A stretch of 64,000 bases of DNA. It comes from Molanna angustata. Taxonomy: Eukaryota; Arthropoda; Insecta; Trichoptera; Molannidae. The stretch covers positions 2,839,364 through 2,903,363 of the forward strand of contig OY754978.1 in NCBI GenBank assembly GCA_963576475.1, written 5' to 3'. The notes below the pieces were generated by a model. That model did not search any database, was not told where the DNA came from, and saw nothing but the letters and a program-made list of their open reading frames with translations. This document shows, piece by piece, positions 11,781 to 23,039 of this stretch. The position numbers and the translations under genes are program-made. Numbering within the stretch: the first letter of the stretch is position 1; every line of letters starts with the position of its first letter.

Positions 11781-12366
11781 GGGCCGGTATTACAGTGTCA
11801 GTTTAAGAGCTAAACTCAAGTTTTACAAAAATATAGCGTATTACAGTGTCCGTTTAGACCTAATCTTCCCTCAAATACGTCACTAAAACGACAAATATTT
11901 AACTCAACGTTTCTGGCAGATTAAGTACTTAACTGTGAGTCAACTGTCATTTGCTAGGAAACTCGTGTAGTTTCAGTTTCTATCACTAGAGGCGTTAGGC
12001 AACGTGTGTAGTTTCAGTGTTGTATCGAAGGTGGCGCCACACAACAAAACAAACTGACAGCCGTATTGAAACGAACACGGGCATTTAAAAGCATTATTTT
12101 GGTGAAAAAAATTAAATTTACCATGTTGGATAATAAAACAATTGTATTTAAAGTCGTAGCGTCCCGTTTCGTATTTCGTATTATTTGAGGTTATTTAAAT
12201 TTGACAGATAATAACCACAGAAAAAGTGAAATATGTCTATAATTGAAGATTTAGTAACTGACATGTCATATTGCACTGTAATACGGAAATGGATTCAATC
12301 TCCCCTTAACATTAATCTTGAGTTTGGCAAACTCAATGAGTTGAGGGCCGACTGTAATATCGGGCC
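11781..12366. mobile_element. TIR element, family B (copy 2)
   Basis: The ends are GGGCCGGTATTACAG at the left and the complement of GGCCCGATATTACAGT at the right, flanked on each side by TAT (11778-11780 and 12367-12369). The interior is the reverse complement of copy 1, with high identity over about 550 bp. The element carries no protein. Confidence 0.85.
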
Positions 12367-12369
12367 TAT

Positions 12370-14108
12370 GTTAATTGTATTTTGTATGTAACTTAGTTTT
12401 TATTGAATAAATAAATAAATAATGAACGCTCGCAACGTATGGTAAACTAATTTAGTTTTAGTATTCTACAATTTTGTCACGCGATGGTGAGCTGACGAAC
12501 GTTCGACATGTTATGATGCTGGTCACTGCCAAACTAAACTAGCAAGCTATATTTTTTTCATGCAATGAAGCGATTTGCGAAACGACGGCGATTACGCGAA
12601 GCATGCGTTTTAAAACATCGTTACAATTTTAGCAGCATACGAATTATTACATAGCGCTCGTTATTTGTATTGTGTTCATAACAAGCTATATTTATCTGCT
12701 ATCGTTATTTTTAGCAATAGCAGCCATAGTAGTTATTTTTCCGCCTGTCTTAACTACTCTTAACTAGAATGGAACTTTTGATGGTCGGATATTTCTTTGC
12801 GTCGAACAAAGACTTTTGTTCATCAGAATTTCGAAACGTAAAAACTTAATAATAAGTACATATAAGTACTTTATTTATCTGTAATTTAAATACAACTTAA
12901 ATCTCGAAAATCGATAAAATATGCTCCTTCTTCTCTCTACATTATGTGTTCATAAGCTAAAAACATACGCGGGAAACTTATGATGGCCTATTTTGACGTT
13001 TGGACATTAATGAAGTTCTTTATATGCTTATTGCCTAAATAATGGTAAATATTATATTATTGAGAGCTTAAAGTGGGGGAACAAATACTGTACTTCATTG
13101 TAAACGCGTACTTAATAAAATTCACTTGTGTCTCGCCGTGCGAAATTTAATCACTTATTTCTCTTTTTTTTCGCGTGGGACGAAAACAAATACCTCAGTA
13201 GGTGTTTTTTTCGTCGTGTTTGTACATTTAGGGACCGCACAACACTTATGCACTTTTGAATTGATTATAAATACACAAATCGTCTTAGAACACATATATT
13301 ACATATAGTAGTGATATGCAGTTTACGATACCATGACGTCACCGTCAGGGTCGGCAGCCGCCATGATACTACAAGCTTTTTTTGGCGTAAATGTCAAATT
13401 TGATTTTAAAATGGCGATTTTTGCTACTAAACCTTTATTTTATGTAGAAATGTATATATATTTGAAAACAGTAAATGCGTAAAAACATCGTGAGATAGTT
13501 TTTCAAAATTAGTCATCATGCCTATTGCTGTCCTTTTAATACAATATTTGCCGGGCCCCATTCTAATGAAGCGTGATGCTGAAATATCACTAATATTTCA
13601 ATATTTAGTTCATTAGAAAATTTTAGAACAATAATTGTACCTACTTGTGTCCCAGTTAATTTTATTATTGTCATCGTTATTTCTTTATGACTCGTCTGAT
13701 TGCACTTTGAGAATCCAATCTACTATTTTGATCTTTTTTTGTCTTTCGCTTATTATAACTTTATCAATTTCCTTCATCTTGTGTGGATTCAATTACTTTC
13801 TTCCTTCCTTCCTTATTTATATCATCCTCCCAGGACAAATATAGCTCAAAGGATTATGTTCCTATCTCATACCATCCTAAGACTATAAGCTCTTCTACCG
13901 TCACATCACGGAAAGTATACCAACACACAAAATGGTTAATTATTTCAACAAGACGATACTTCTATAAATAAATAGAAGTTTTTCCCTGTTCACAAACTCG
14001 GCTAATTTTTGTTAAACAAAGATAATCTGTTTTTCCCGTAACTTGGCAATTAATAAAACATTTATATATGACAATTAATTAAACATTATATTAGAACGAA
14101 ATATTTAT
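12370..14108. other. AT-rich intergenic stretch, nothing recognised
   Basis: Only short low-complexity ORFs occur (for example around 13635-13971). No RNA gene, paired repeat or protein motif was recognised. Confidence 0.5.
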
Positions 14109-14126
14109 TTGATAAGGAACTCAATA

Positions 14127-14395
14127 CAATACAAACATACCATCATGCCATATCCTCAATGGGAAAGGCAGACAGAACCAATCGCCATAATTTTCCATCT
14201 TGAAACACATTCATTGCCTCGTCAACATTCATATAATCGTCTTATACATGTTCGTCTGTTGTTCACGCTTCTTACATTTCCGTCTCTCAGAATATCGTTC
14301 ACATGGTCATGCCATCCTTTTCTTGGGCGCTCCCGACCTCTTATTCCGTTTTCTTATTCCATTTTTCCCAATTTGCCAAACCTGTGAATTTCAGA
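14127..14395 (-). mobile_element. LINE tail, family E (TATG-tail), copy 1
   Basis: Read on the minus strand, this encodes the [20 protein letters not shown] terminus and ends with the 3' UTR GGCATGATGGTATGTTTG near 14130-14150. The same family recurs at 25788 (+), 37313, 38885, 45965 and 47190 (all -). It is 5'-truncated and broken in frame. Confidence 0.75.
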
Positions 14396-14505
14396 AAAAT
14401 CGTGACATCGAGCTGACAGTGTGATCTTGCTTACATGTATTTATTATGTTATGATAAAAAAACAAAACGCCAGTTCAAACCCGTAGAAAACTATCTATCT
14501 CTTTT

Positions 14506-14562
14506 CATTTAGCTCAAGAAAAGATAACTCAATGTATAGAAGTGACAGTTGTCACGTGACTG
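14506..14562. mobile_element. MITE family A, half copy
   Basis: ATTTAGCTCAAGAAAAGATA through AGTGACAGTTGTCACGTGAC matches the left arm and centre of the 1898-2047 element. The right arm is absent. Confidence 0.75.
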
Positions 14563-15009
14563 GCGTAAAGTTTAAATTGGAAGATGCATATGTGTGTACA
14601 TCCCGTATGCCCAAGGTTATAGGCGTTGGCAAGGGCCTTAAATCAAACGTACCTACTCTAGCGACGCCTCTGTTAGGAATCACTGCAATAAACAGTCCAA
14701 CATCATGTATTATTATGTATGTACCTAGAAGTAATAATGTGTGAAAATATAATTATATATCTGTCAGATGAAAATACGTAAAGATATTTGGTATTTCGAT
14801 GTACCTACCTACTTACGTACCTACAATAAAATATTGTAGCTCTGCCTTCTCAATATAGATTGACGTGTTTAAAATATAAACTCATTTCTTTCAAGGCTCG
14901 CAATACCTATATGAATCTATCGACGAATCTATCATCCAACTGTCGATTTGTTCAAGAGAGCTTTGTTCTCTTAACATATCGACAAAGTATCAAACCATGA
15001 TGCGAGAGA

Positions 15010-15905
15010 TTTGTATGCAGGGTCTATATTTTTCACGGTATTTCCAACTTTGAAAAGACACCAACTTAGAGGGTCGCAGCATATAAATATTCTATATACG
15101 GATTTACTCAGAATTCGGAGTAGAACATTTAGTGTGTCTATGTGTGTGCGTGTCCCCCCCCTCTTATAACTTTTGAACCGCTCATTTTACAGAGCCCTAA
15201 AAATTCAGAATATATAGTTATAAGCCTACAAAACATTTATACTCAGAATTTTAAATTTTGTTTCAGTCAGGGGTTATCAACTTTTGAATTTTTAATTTAT
15301 TTTTCCATATATCTCAAAAACTATAAAAGCTAGAAAGCTGAAAATTTGTATAAATATAAAAAAATATAAAATCTCAAATTGATGTTTTCAAAAAAATTCC
15401 AGAGTTTCTCTAGCATTTTTTATTAAGAAAAACATTTTTTTATGCTAAATTTATGTATTTATCTGCCTATATTTCCAAAGTTTTTAAAAATATCGAAAAA
15501 ACCGAAACACCGCAACTAGATTATTTAACTTTATATAAAAAAAATATTTACATTGTAGTAGTAGTACATCTCAAACTTTTTTAACAATTTTTCAAAAATC
15601 TAATTTAGTAACGTAAGGCAGTATACTACACAATATCTCACTCAATAGTTTGATACCTACTTAATCTTTAAACAAACATACATACCACCATCTTGTTTTC
15701 ATATTCTGGGTAGGAAAAACAGACTGACCTACATACTGTCCGGACATACAGACTTACATTTTTTGTATAGAAAACAAAATTTCTTAAAATATTTATTAAT
15801 TTGTATTAAGTGTTTATATTTTGGTAGATACGTATTTTTCAATTATACATACTATCGCTATCGACAGTTGAATCTCATGTGTTACATGCAGCTAGTAATA
15901 TAAAA
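15010..15905. repeat. dispersed repeat, family C (copy 2)
   Basis: It parallels 6770-7770 block by block (TATCTCAAAAACTATAAAAG at 15308; CATATTCTGGGTAGGAAAAA at 15700; TTACATGCAGCTAG at 15882). It begins with the TTCCAACTTTGAAAAGACAC segment that is inverted at the end of copy 1. A sequence just upstream, GTCGATTTGTTCAAGAGAGC (14943), recurs at about 33390. Confidence 0.65.
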
Positions 15906-16251
15906 GGTTTACTATGTTCTCTAATTATTGAGAATTCAATATAATATATTTTGATATATATTATTCTCTTGACCCAAAAAACTAGCAAATTTTCCTTCAT
16001 TTCGTTGAATTAAATAAATGTTTAGTGGGAGTAAAATTGGTTTATCATCTCCATCTGTAAGTACGTGAATGTAAGAAGAAATTGGTATTCTACCTAATCT
16101 AATATTATTGTCTAATCTAATAACTGTCTCTCTCATATTATAATATCTATCTATATAACATACATATCATTAAGGTCAACCAAATAAGTCTGATGCAAGA
16201 TTATGTAATATTGCTATATGCAGATAGTTTTTGTTGTCTATGGGAAACTAA

Positions 16252-17206
16252 GGCCCAGTATTTCAGTCAGCCCTTAGGAGTTTAACTCAAGTTTAACAGA
16301 AATATTGCGTATTTCAGTACCTAATCTTCCCTTAAATACGTCACTAAACGACAAATATTTAACTCAACGTTTCTGACGGATCGCGTGTCTTAATCTTGAG
16401 TTAAGTATTGTTTCTAGTCTTTTTCGCCAGGTGGCGTACTAATCGCCGCACGCTTTAATGTTTTATTTCATTTTATACTACAAATAACTATGCATAATAA
16501 TTATAATCATGATTTATTTTTGTTGTTAAAATAAAAGACTTGATATAGAAGTGGTTCATGTATTTAATATTTATTTTCTTTTTTACATAATTATGATGTA
16601 TTGCCTGACAACAAACTGCAACAAACGAAATAAACTGTCAGCCATAATGAAACGTCAGGCACGCAACTTTATTTTTGCGATGTTTTTTCATCCCACTTTT
16701 TAAATTGATCCATCCTGTTTCTATATATATAATGTGTATTCTTAAATTTTCTACATAAGACACTATTTTACCATTATCACTTAGTTCCATATCCATCTGT
16801 AAAATGTACATACATTTTGCATTGAAGAACTACCTACGTACGTAGTACATATTCAATGACATTTTTTCACTACAATGTTTGATTTTAATTAAAAAAAACA
16901 TCGATCGGTATAAAAAATTGAAAAAGTAACATGCTGTGTAATGAAACAAATAAAATAATGTGTTGTTATAATAATAAAATAATATTTAGTCACAGCTTCG
17001 CGTCACGTATCATAAGGTTATTACAATTTTGACAGATGCGTTATAGACAATAACCATAGAAAAACGTAAAATATATCTATAGTTGAAGATTACGTAACTG
17101 ACGTTTCATTTTGCACTGAAATACGCGAATGAAATTTAATCTTCCCTGAACTTTTAACTTGGATTACCAAATCCAACGATTTAAGGGCCAACTGATATCT
17201 CGGGCC
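16252..17206. mobile_element. TIR element, family B (copy 3, longer and diverged)
   Basis: It has the family's ends, GGCCCAGTATTTCAGTC and, at the right, GATATCTCGGGCC, flanked by TAA and TAT. The first and last ~200 bp match copies 1 and 2 (AGTTAAATATTTGTCG-type block, AACTGACGTTTCATTTTGCA). The middle differs and makes the element about 955 bp. No transposase frame is visible. Confidence 0.7.
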
Positions 17207-17604
17207 TATAAATACTCTGTGGTGTCGAGGATATGTGTATTATAGACCATTCATTATAATAACTCCTTTTGCACCTTTATGTTGGCAAGCTTGCATAGAT
17301 ATAAATTTGTACTGATGTACTGTTTTCAAAAATTGAGAAAACAGATAAAAATTTATATGTATGCACGCTTACCAACATAAACATACAAAATTAGTTATTA
17401 AAATGAACGTTCTATACCAAGATTGGGGACGCACTCGTATATAATGCGTTTTAATTTACAGTGCATTTCGTGATTAAGTTGATATGATTGTATTTGGTTT
17501 TAGTGGTGGGATATCCCTTACAACTAGGGATATTTTTTATTCTTTTGTAATATGTGTAAAAGTTATTTCCGATATCTGGACAAATCGTTAAAAATAACTT
17601 TGTT

Positions 17605-19168
17605 TTGTTTAAAATGGTATCTTCCTACATTGGCTTAAAAGTTACTTGTGTGATCGTACTCTTAGAGTAAGGATTGGGAATTGCATATCTCAGCCAATAC
17701 AAGCATTTAGTGGTGTTCCGCAGGGATCGCACTTGGGACCAATATTGTTCAATTTATTTGTGGATGACATAGTTCAGATCTTCAGAGGTATTGAAGTCGT
17801 GTTATTTGCGGATGACTAGAAAATTTTCAAATCAATTAATAATATTGAAGACTGTTTAACCATTCAAAACAATCTGTCATCTTTAAGCGAATGGTGTAAA
17901 CGTAATAAACTTAATTTCTTCTTATTCTTCTTTTATTAGGCCCAGGGCCTGTTTTATGCTGCATTTTCAGCCTCCTGTGATGTGGACTGCCAACTATCTC
18001 GCCATCTTTTTGGTGGGCGTCCTTAATTTAAATGCTTCAAAGTGTCAAGTTATCCGTTTTCATCGAACAAGATCCCAATTTATCTATAATTATACAATTG
18101 ACAATGTTACTCTCGACAGCGTTACAAACTTGAGGGATTTGGGAGTCACATTATCTGAGGATCTGACCTTTAACTTACATATAGAGGAGATCGTTGGTAA
18201 AGCTATGAGGGTGTTGGGCTTCATCACGAGACTGGCAGCTGATCTTAATAAAACTGAATCATACAGGTTACTATTTGTTTCTCTAGTCAGACCATTATTG
18301 GAATATAATTCTGTAATCTGGTCCCCCTACTACAATGTCCACATAAATCATATTGAAAGGGTCCAGAGAAAATTTTTGCGATTTGTAAATTATAAAAAGG
18401 GGATTCCAATAGAACACATCAATTACACAGATCTAATGCTAGAATTTAAACTTTTAAATCTTGAAGTTAGAAGAAAGGTTTTTGACCTTTCCTTCTTACA
18501 CAAAATATTGAACCATGCTATAGACTGTCCCGAACTCCTTAAACTCATAAACTTTAATGTTCCGGCTAAAACCACTAGACAGTGTGTTATGTTTCGTGAG
18601 AGCCATTCTCTGAATAATTATGTCTACCACTCCCCAATACCAAGGCTACATAGACTTGGTAACATTGTGGGGAGTCACTCCGATGTTTTTGCCGACGATT
18701 TTTCTACTTTCAAATCAAAAATTGTACATTTTCTTTTTCTTAACTCATGACTTATCATAGTAATCGTTATGTTTGGGTTTTTATTTTGTTTTTGTATTTT
18801 GTCTTTATTGATGTTTCTTAACTGATATAATGTATTGCTGAACTTAATGTGTTATACTTATGTTATTATTGTATTTATAACTGGTGTTGTGTACTGTTCA
18901 ATTTTTAACATTATATTTCATAACAGATATTATGTATTGCCGAATTTTAAATTTGATTTCCTTCTGATTTACAATATATTATTGTTATCTTTATTGATGT
19001 TTTTTAACTGATATAATGTATTGCTGAACTAAATATGTTGTTCTTATGTTATTGTTGTATTTATAACTGGTGTTATGTACTGTTAATAATATGGTGTTAT
19101 GTACTGTAAATAGGCTTTCAAGCCGTAAATATAATTAAATAAATAAATAAATAAAATAAAAATTATTA
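17605..19168 (+). mobile_element. non-LTR retrotransposon, 5'-truncated, with nested insert
   Basis: The frame from about 17615 encodes WLKSYLCDRTLRVRIG, FSGVPQGSHLGPILFNLFVD and VVLFADD, that is RT motifs including the catalytic F-ADD box. It continues into SLSEWCKRNKLN and, after the insert at 17918-18021, NASKCQVIRF, NLRDLGVTLSEDLTF and LLEYNSVIWSPYY. The stop directly after FADD (TAG, about 17817) shows that it is inactive. The 3' UTR (18750-19140) contains an internal ~190-bp duplication (ACTGATATAATGTATTGCTG twice) and ends in an AAATA-type tail at about 19135-19160. It is the same family as 1-1021. Confidence 0.85.
17918..18021 (-). mobile_element. nested LINE 3' end with target-site duplication
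   Basis: On the minus strand this 104-bp insert encodes GRPPKRWRDSWQSTSQEAEN and then a GAAGAATAAGAAG tail, the 3' end of the GAAGAA-tail LINE family. CTTAATTT occurs on both sides (17910-17917 and 18022-18029). Removing the insert and one repeat restores the host LINE frame as K-L-N-L-N-A-S-K-C. This is a textbook 5'-truncated retrotransposition event. Confidence 0.9.
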
Positions 19169-19344
19169 TACAAGACACGTATCAATCTTTCATAATAAAC
19201 AGAGGTTGTTTTCTTTTAAAATTTATTTATATTAAGTAATAGTTACTAAATTTGATTATATGGCAACATTATGCAGTTTATTTGTCAGATTAGCAGTCGT
19301 AGCAACATTACCATAATGTCTATTAAGTGAAACGCAGAATACAA

Positions 19345-19810
19345 CCATAGATTTTCATATAATATACTTAGATGGTCCGATGACATAGCCCACTGTGGGG
19401 GGTAAAAATTGGCTGCAACCAGCAACCGACAGAAAGAAGATATGGAAGGGCATGGAAGAGGCCTATATCCAGCAGTGGAGGACTAAGGGCTGAAGAAGAA
19501 GAAGGAGAAGAAAGATACTTAAATGTCGCAGTTAGCAAATTTTGTATGAATCGAAGTGAGGATTTTTTCCGCGGGACTTTTGACAACAAGATGGGCAGAA
19601 AACATCGTTTTTGTATAGAGATTAACGATTAATGTGAATTGTTTTCGGATTTATTAGTAAAAACACTTTGTTTATTAAGATTTAGAGAACAGTTATCTAG
19701 GAAGTGTTGAAATGTATGGAAAACTGCAATACGTTGTCAACCAAGAAATTAAACGCGCGATATACCATAACTCACTCATTACACGGATTACTCCATCTAG
19801 TATATTATAT
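19345..19810. mobile_element. TIR element, family F (copy 1) with LINE fragment inside
   Basis: The ends CATATAATATACT-TAGATGG (about 19357) and the complement of CCATCTAGTATATTATATG (about 19790) pair. The interior CAGTTAGCAAATTTTGTATG through TAGAGAACAGTTATCTAGGA matches 34045-34365. A LINE end at 19373-19515 interrupts it just inside the left terminus. Confidence 0.7.
19373..19515 (+). mobile_element. LINE 3' end fragment, GAAGAA tail
   Basis: It encodes RWSDDI, then NWLQPATDRKKIWKGMEEAY and IQQWRTKG followed by a stop and GAAGAAGAAGGAG. This is the typical C-terminus of a lepidopteran non-LTR polyprotein (W.GMEEAYIQQW). It is strongly 5'-truncated. Confidence 0.75.
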
Positions 19811-20039
19811 GGAAATCTTTGAATACTGCGTGCTTTTCATGGTAATGTTGGTATGACTGTCAATCAGTTTAATAAACTGAAAAATGTTGCCATATCTCCA
19901 AATTGAGTTTGTCAAATCTCGTATTTCAAACTTGACATTAAGAAATTTTAAAAGAAAACAATCTGAGTTTTATGTGAAAGACTCTTTGAGCACATAACAG
20001 ATTTATTTCTCTACGCTATATAGTATACTAGCTTTTATG

Positions 20040-20780
20040 TCCCGCCGTTGGCCAAGAATGTAAAATTGTGAAGGAAAAAGCAATCGTTTTTATAATATTG
20101 TCACCCAATTATTTTGCAATATCAGACTATGAAAAGTGGTTTGAAATTTGATTAAGTTTGAGTATTGTAAAATGTTCAAGTGATGGCCACAACCCATTCT
20201 TTTTTATATATTGCTATAAAGTGTGAATGAAGTATAATATTTATACAATTTCTGCTCGCATGGACTATGCGTAATGGTTTTAAATATGACTGTTTATCAA
20301 CGTTGTAAAGAGATTGGTTTGGCCACAACCCCCATTTTTAAATATTATCATCGAAAACAAATTGTAATGTGTACCTATTGAAAATTTAGTAATTTTGGAT
20401 GTTGGGATGTGGTTAAAATTTGATTAAACAAACGTAGGTACTGAAAAGATCTAGTATTGGTCACATCCCATTCGTTTTTATATTTTTTCATCAAGTGTGC
20501 ATTATATTTTTGCTCAATTTGACTGAAAGTCTTCATTAACGAAGAAGAAGAAGACTTGAACTATAGTAAATTGTTTTTAATTTGAATATAAATGTTGTGA
20601 AGAGTTCAGTAATGGCCACAACCCCCATTCTTTAAATATTAGGTGTTGAAAATTATTCAAAATAGGATGATATAAATGGTTTAAATTTAATTAAACAAAA
20701 GTATTGAAAAGATTCTAGTGCAGGTTATATCGTCACATCCCATATCCCATTCATTTCATATGTATTTTCATCAAGTGTGC
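20040..20780. repeat. degenerate repeats with GGCCACAACCC motif
   Basis: GGCCACAACCC followed by a T-rich run and ATCAAGTGTG-like text recurs at about 20183, 20321 and 20615, with weaker versions (GGTCACATCCC) at 20458. Related text appears near 29700 and 42650. These are old interspersed copies of one non-coding repeat. Confidence 0.5.
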
Positions 20781-20854
20781 ATATCGTTAATAATATTTCT
20801 GCACAATAGACTATTAGACTTAAAACTAACCCAAAAGACTAAATAAAAAAGAGA

Positions 20855-21300
20855 AAAATAAGTATAAGACTATAAGAAATAGTTTGTATAAAAAACTATT
20901 CCAATGGTCTACATAAAATAAGTAAAAATACATATACCTAATAGAAGAATTAGACTATTGGAAATAGATTGTATAAAAGCTCACCCAAAGGTCTACAAAA
21001 AAGAAGAAGAAGAATATTTAGACTATTGGAAATAGTTTGTATAAATACTGACCAAAAGGTCTACATAAAAGAAAATGAATAAGACTATTGGAAATAGTTT
21101 GTATTAAAACTCTCCCAAAAGTCTACGTACTTAAATGAAGAAGAATAATAATTAGACTAAAGGAAATAATATTTATAAAAAAATGACCCAAATGTATACA
21201 TAAAAGAAGAAGAAGATGAATTAGACAATAGGAAATAGTTTGTATAAAAACTGCCCTAAAGGTCTACATAAAATTAAGAAGAAAAAGAATTAGACTCCAG
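20855..21300. repeat. minisatellite, 65-85-bp units
   Basis: About six to seven units start with AGACTATTGGAAATAGTTTG (about 20862, 20949, 21018, 21082, 21151, 21222, with a partial unit at 21292). They continue with an ACTC-CCCAAAAGGTCTACAT block and end in GAAGAAGAA runs of different length. Confidence 0.8.
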
Positions 21301-21480
21301 GACCCGCCGCTTCAGGCCCTTCAGTACCTCCCGTCCCTTTAATCCCTCATTACGTCCCTTCCCATCAGGCCCTTCAGTACCTTCCGTCCCTTCAGGCAGT
21401 TTTATACCTCCCGTCCCTTCAGGCCCTTTAGTGCCTCCCTTCCCTTCATTACATCCCGTCCCATCAGTCGGTTAAGAAAA
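21301..21480. repeat. CCCTTCAGGCCC minisatellite
   Basis: Short imperfect units of the type CCCTTCAGTACCTCCCGT are repeated about ten times. The block is notably GC-rich against its surroundings. A similar short block occurs at 50850-50880 and 51085-51120. Confidence 0.7.
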
Positions 21481-22108
21481 GTTTAAATCCAGAAACCATC
21501 CTGGAAGAACCGCGAAGAGATGAAAGAACCTTCTTTTCCCAGGATGCTCTACTTAATAGGTAAAATGACTAAATACACGAAGAAGAAGAAAAAAGTTTAA
21601 ACCCAGATACCTGCGAAGAGATGGAAGGACAGTTGGACCTTCTTCTCCCAGGATTCTCCAACTTCATAGGTAAAATGACCAAAAATACACGATGAAGAAG
21701 AAGAAGAAGAAATAAGTTTAAATCCAGATACCTGCGAAGAGATGGAAGGAAAATTGGACATTCTTCTCCCAGGTTAGTCCACCTTCAAAGGTAAAATGAC
21801 CAAATAGACGATGAAGAAGAAGAAGAAAAAAGTTTAAATCCAGAAACCTGCGAAGAGATGGAAGGAAAATTGGACCTTCATCTCCCAGGATAGTTCATCT
21901 TCATAGGTAAGATGACCAAGTACACGTTGAAGAAAAAGAAGAAAAAAGTTTATATGCAGAACCCGTCCTGGAAGACCTGTGAAGAGATGGAGGGACAGTC
22001 GGACCTTCTTTTCCCAGGATACTCCCCCTTCATAGGTAAAACGACCAAATACACGAAGAAGAAGAAGAATAAGAAAAAAGTTTAAATCCAAAAACCATCC
22101 TGGGCATA
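21480..22108 (+). repeat. tandem array of LINE 3' ends (about 5 units, 115-130 bp)
   Basis: Each unit begins GTTTAAATCCAGA (21480, 21594, 21715, 21831, 21947, and a partial unit at 22080). It then has CCTGCGAAGAGATGGAAGGA, TTCTTCTCCCAGGA and GGTAAAATGACCAAATACAC, and ends with a GAAGAAGAAG run. Translated, the middle reads PAKRWKDSWTFFSQD, the C-terminus of the GAAGAA-tail LINE seen at 2742, 17918 and 30150. The array therefore consists of retrotransposon 3' ends plus tails amplified in tandem. Confidence 0.8.
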
Positions 22109-22149
22109 CGCTCGACAATTCACCAAAGTTTCATTATAATCGGACAAAC

Positions 22150-22994
22150 GGTTGATAAATAAATAAATAAAATAATTTTCCTATAGGAAATCAGTATAGG
22201 TATATTATTGTTGATTTGTAAGTAAATAGTATTAGGTAGGTACCTACCTACAACAACCTTCTAAATAAATTCGATTCCTAACAAATTTTATTTGAATATC
22301 ACATTCTTTCTGTAGCCATGGAAACGATTCGAACACGTAAGTAATATCGAATGGTTCGGATACATTTTTTGAATATGTAGGTACCTACATTGGTTTGTTC
22401 GATGCCATAAAAATGAAAATTGTCAGAAAAATCAAATATTATTTACAAATTATGCAATTTTATTATGCCTATATCTTTACTAATAAATAACACATTTTTA
22501 CAATATATGTCTTAAAACTTGCCGTAATGTCTTGTGTTTCATTTTATTATTTCATAATTACATTTATTTCAAAGGTTTATTATTTTCAAGAACATATTCA
22601 TTCGGTGGGAAAATGAAATATTGTATGAAAAGATATTAAAATGGCGGCGTTTATGTACAAAAGGCTTACTTTAAAAATAACTTAAACATTATAATTATAC
22701 CAAATATTCACTATGTTTTTCACTTAAACGCTAAGTTATACTTCAAAATATATTTTTTTTGTGTAAATACCTACTTCTAACTTTTAAACTAACAGATATT
22801 TGCGTGCAAAATGTACACTTTTTTGACAGATATGACTTGGAAAATTTTGTATGAAAAAAATAATTATTTAAATATTTTTAAAATTCAGCATTTTTATCGC
22901 ATTCTTTTTAGCGTGACACTGCATCAGGTATACTGGTACATGTTCGCACTTAAATTAGATTTTTTGATGCTCTTGGTTTTTCAGAAGGCGTGAG
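22150..22994. other. AT-rich stretch, nothing recognised
   Basis: No motif, paired repeat or credible coding frame was seen. A CA microsatellite follows at 22997-23016. Confidence 0.5.
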
Positions 22995-23039
22995 ACAAAC
23001 ACACACACACACACACAGACACTAACATTTTGATTGCTT

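Noticed and set aside
20855..22108. CRISPR-like regular repeats
   Set aside because: Units are 65-130 bp, degenerate, without unique spacers, and partly encode a LINE C-terminus, so this is a eukaryotic minisatellite.
21834..22118. 94-codon minus ORF with repeated Leu/Phe-rich text
   Set aside because: It is the antisense translation of the tandem LINE 3'-end array.
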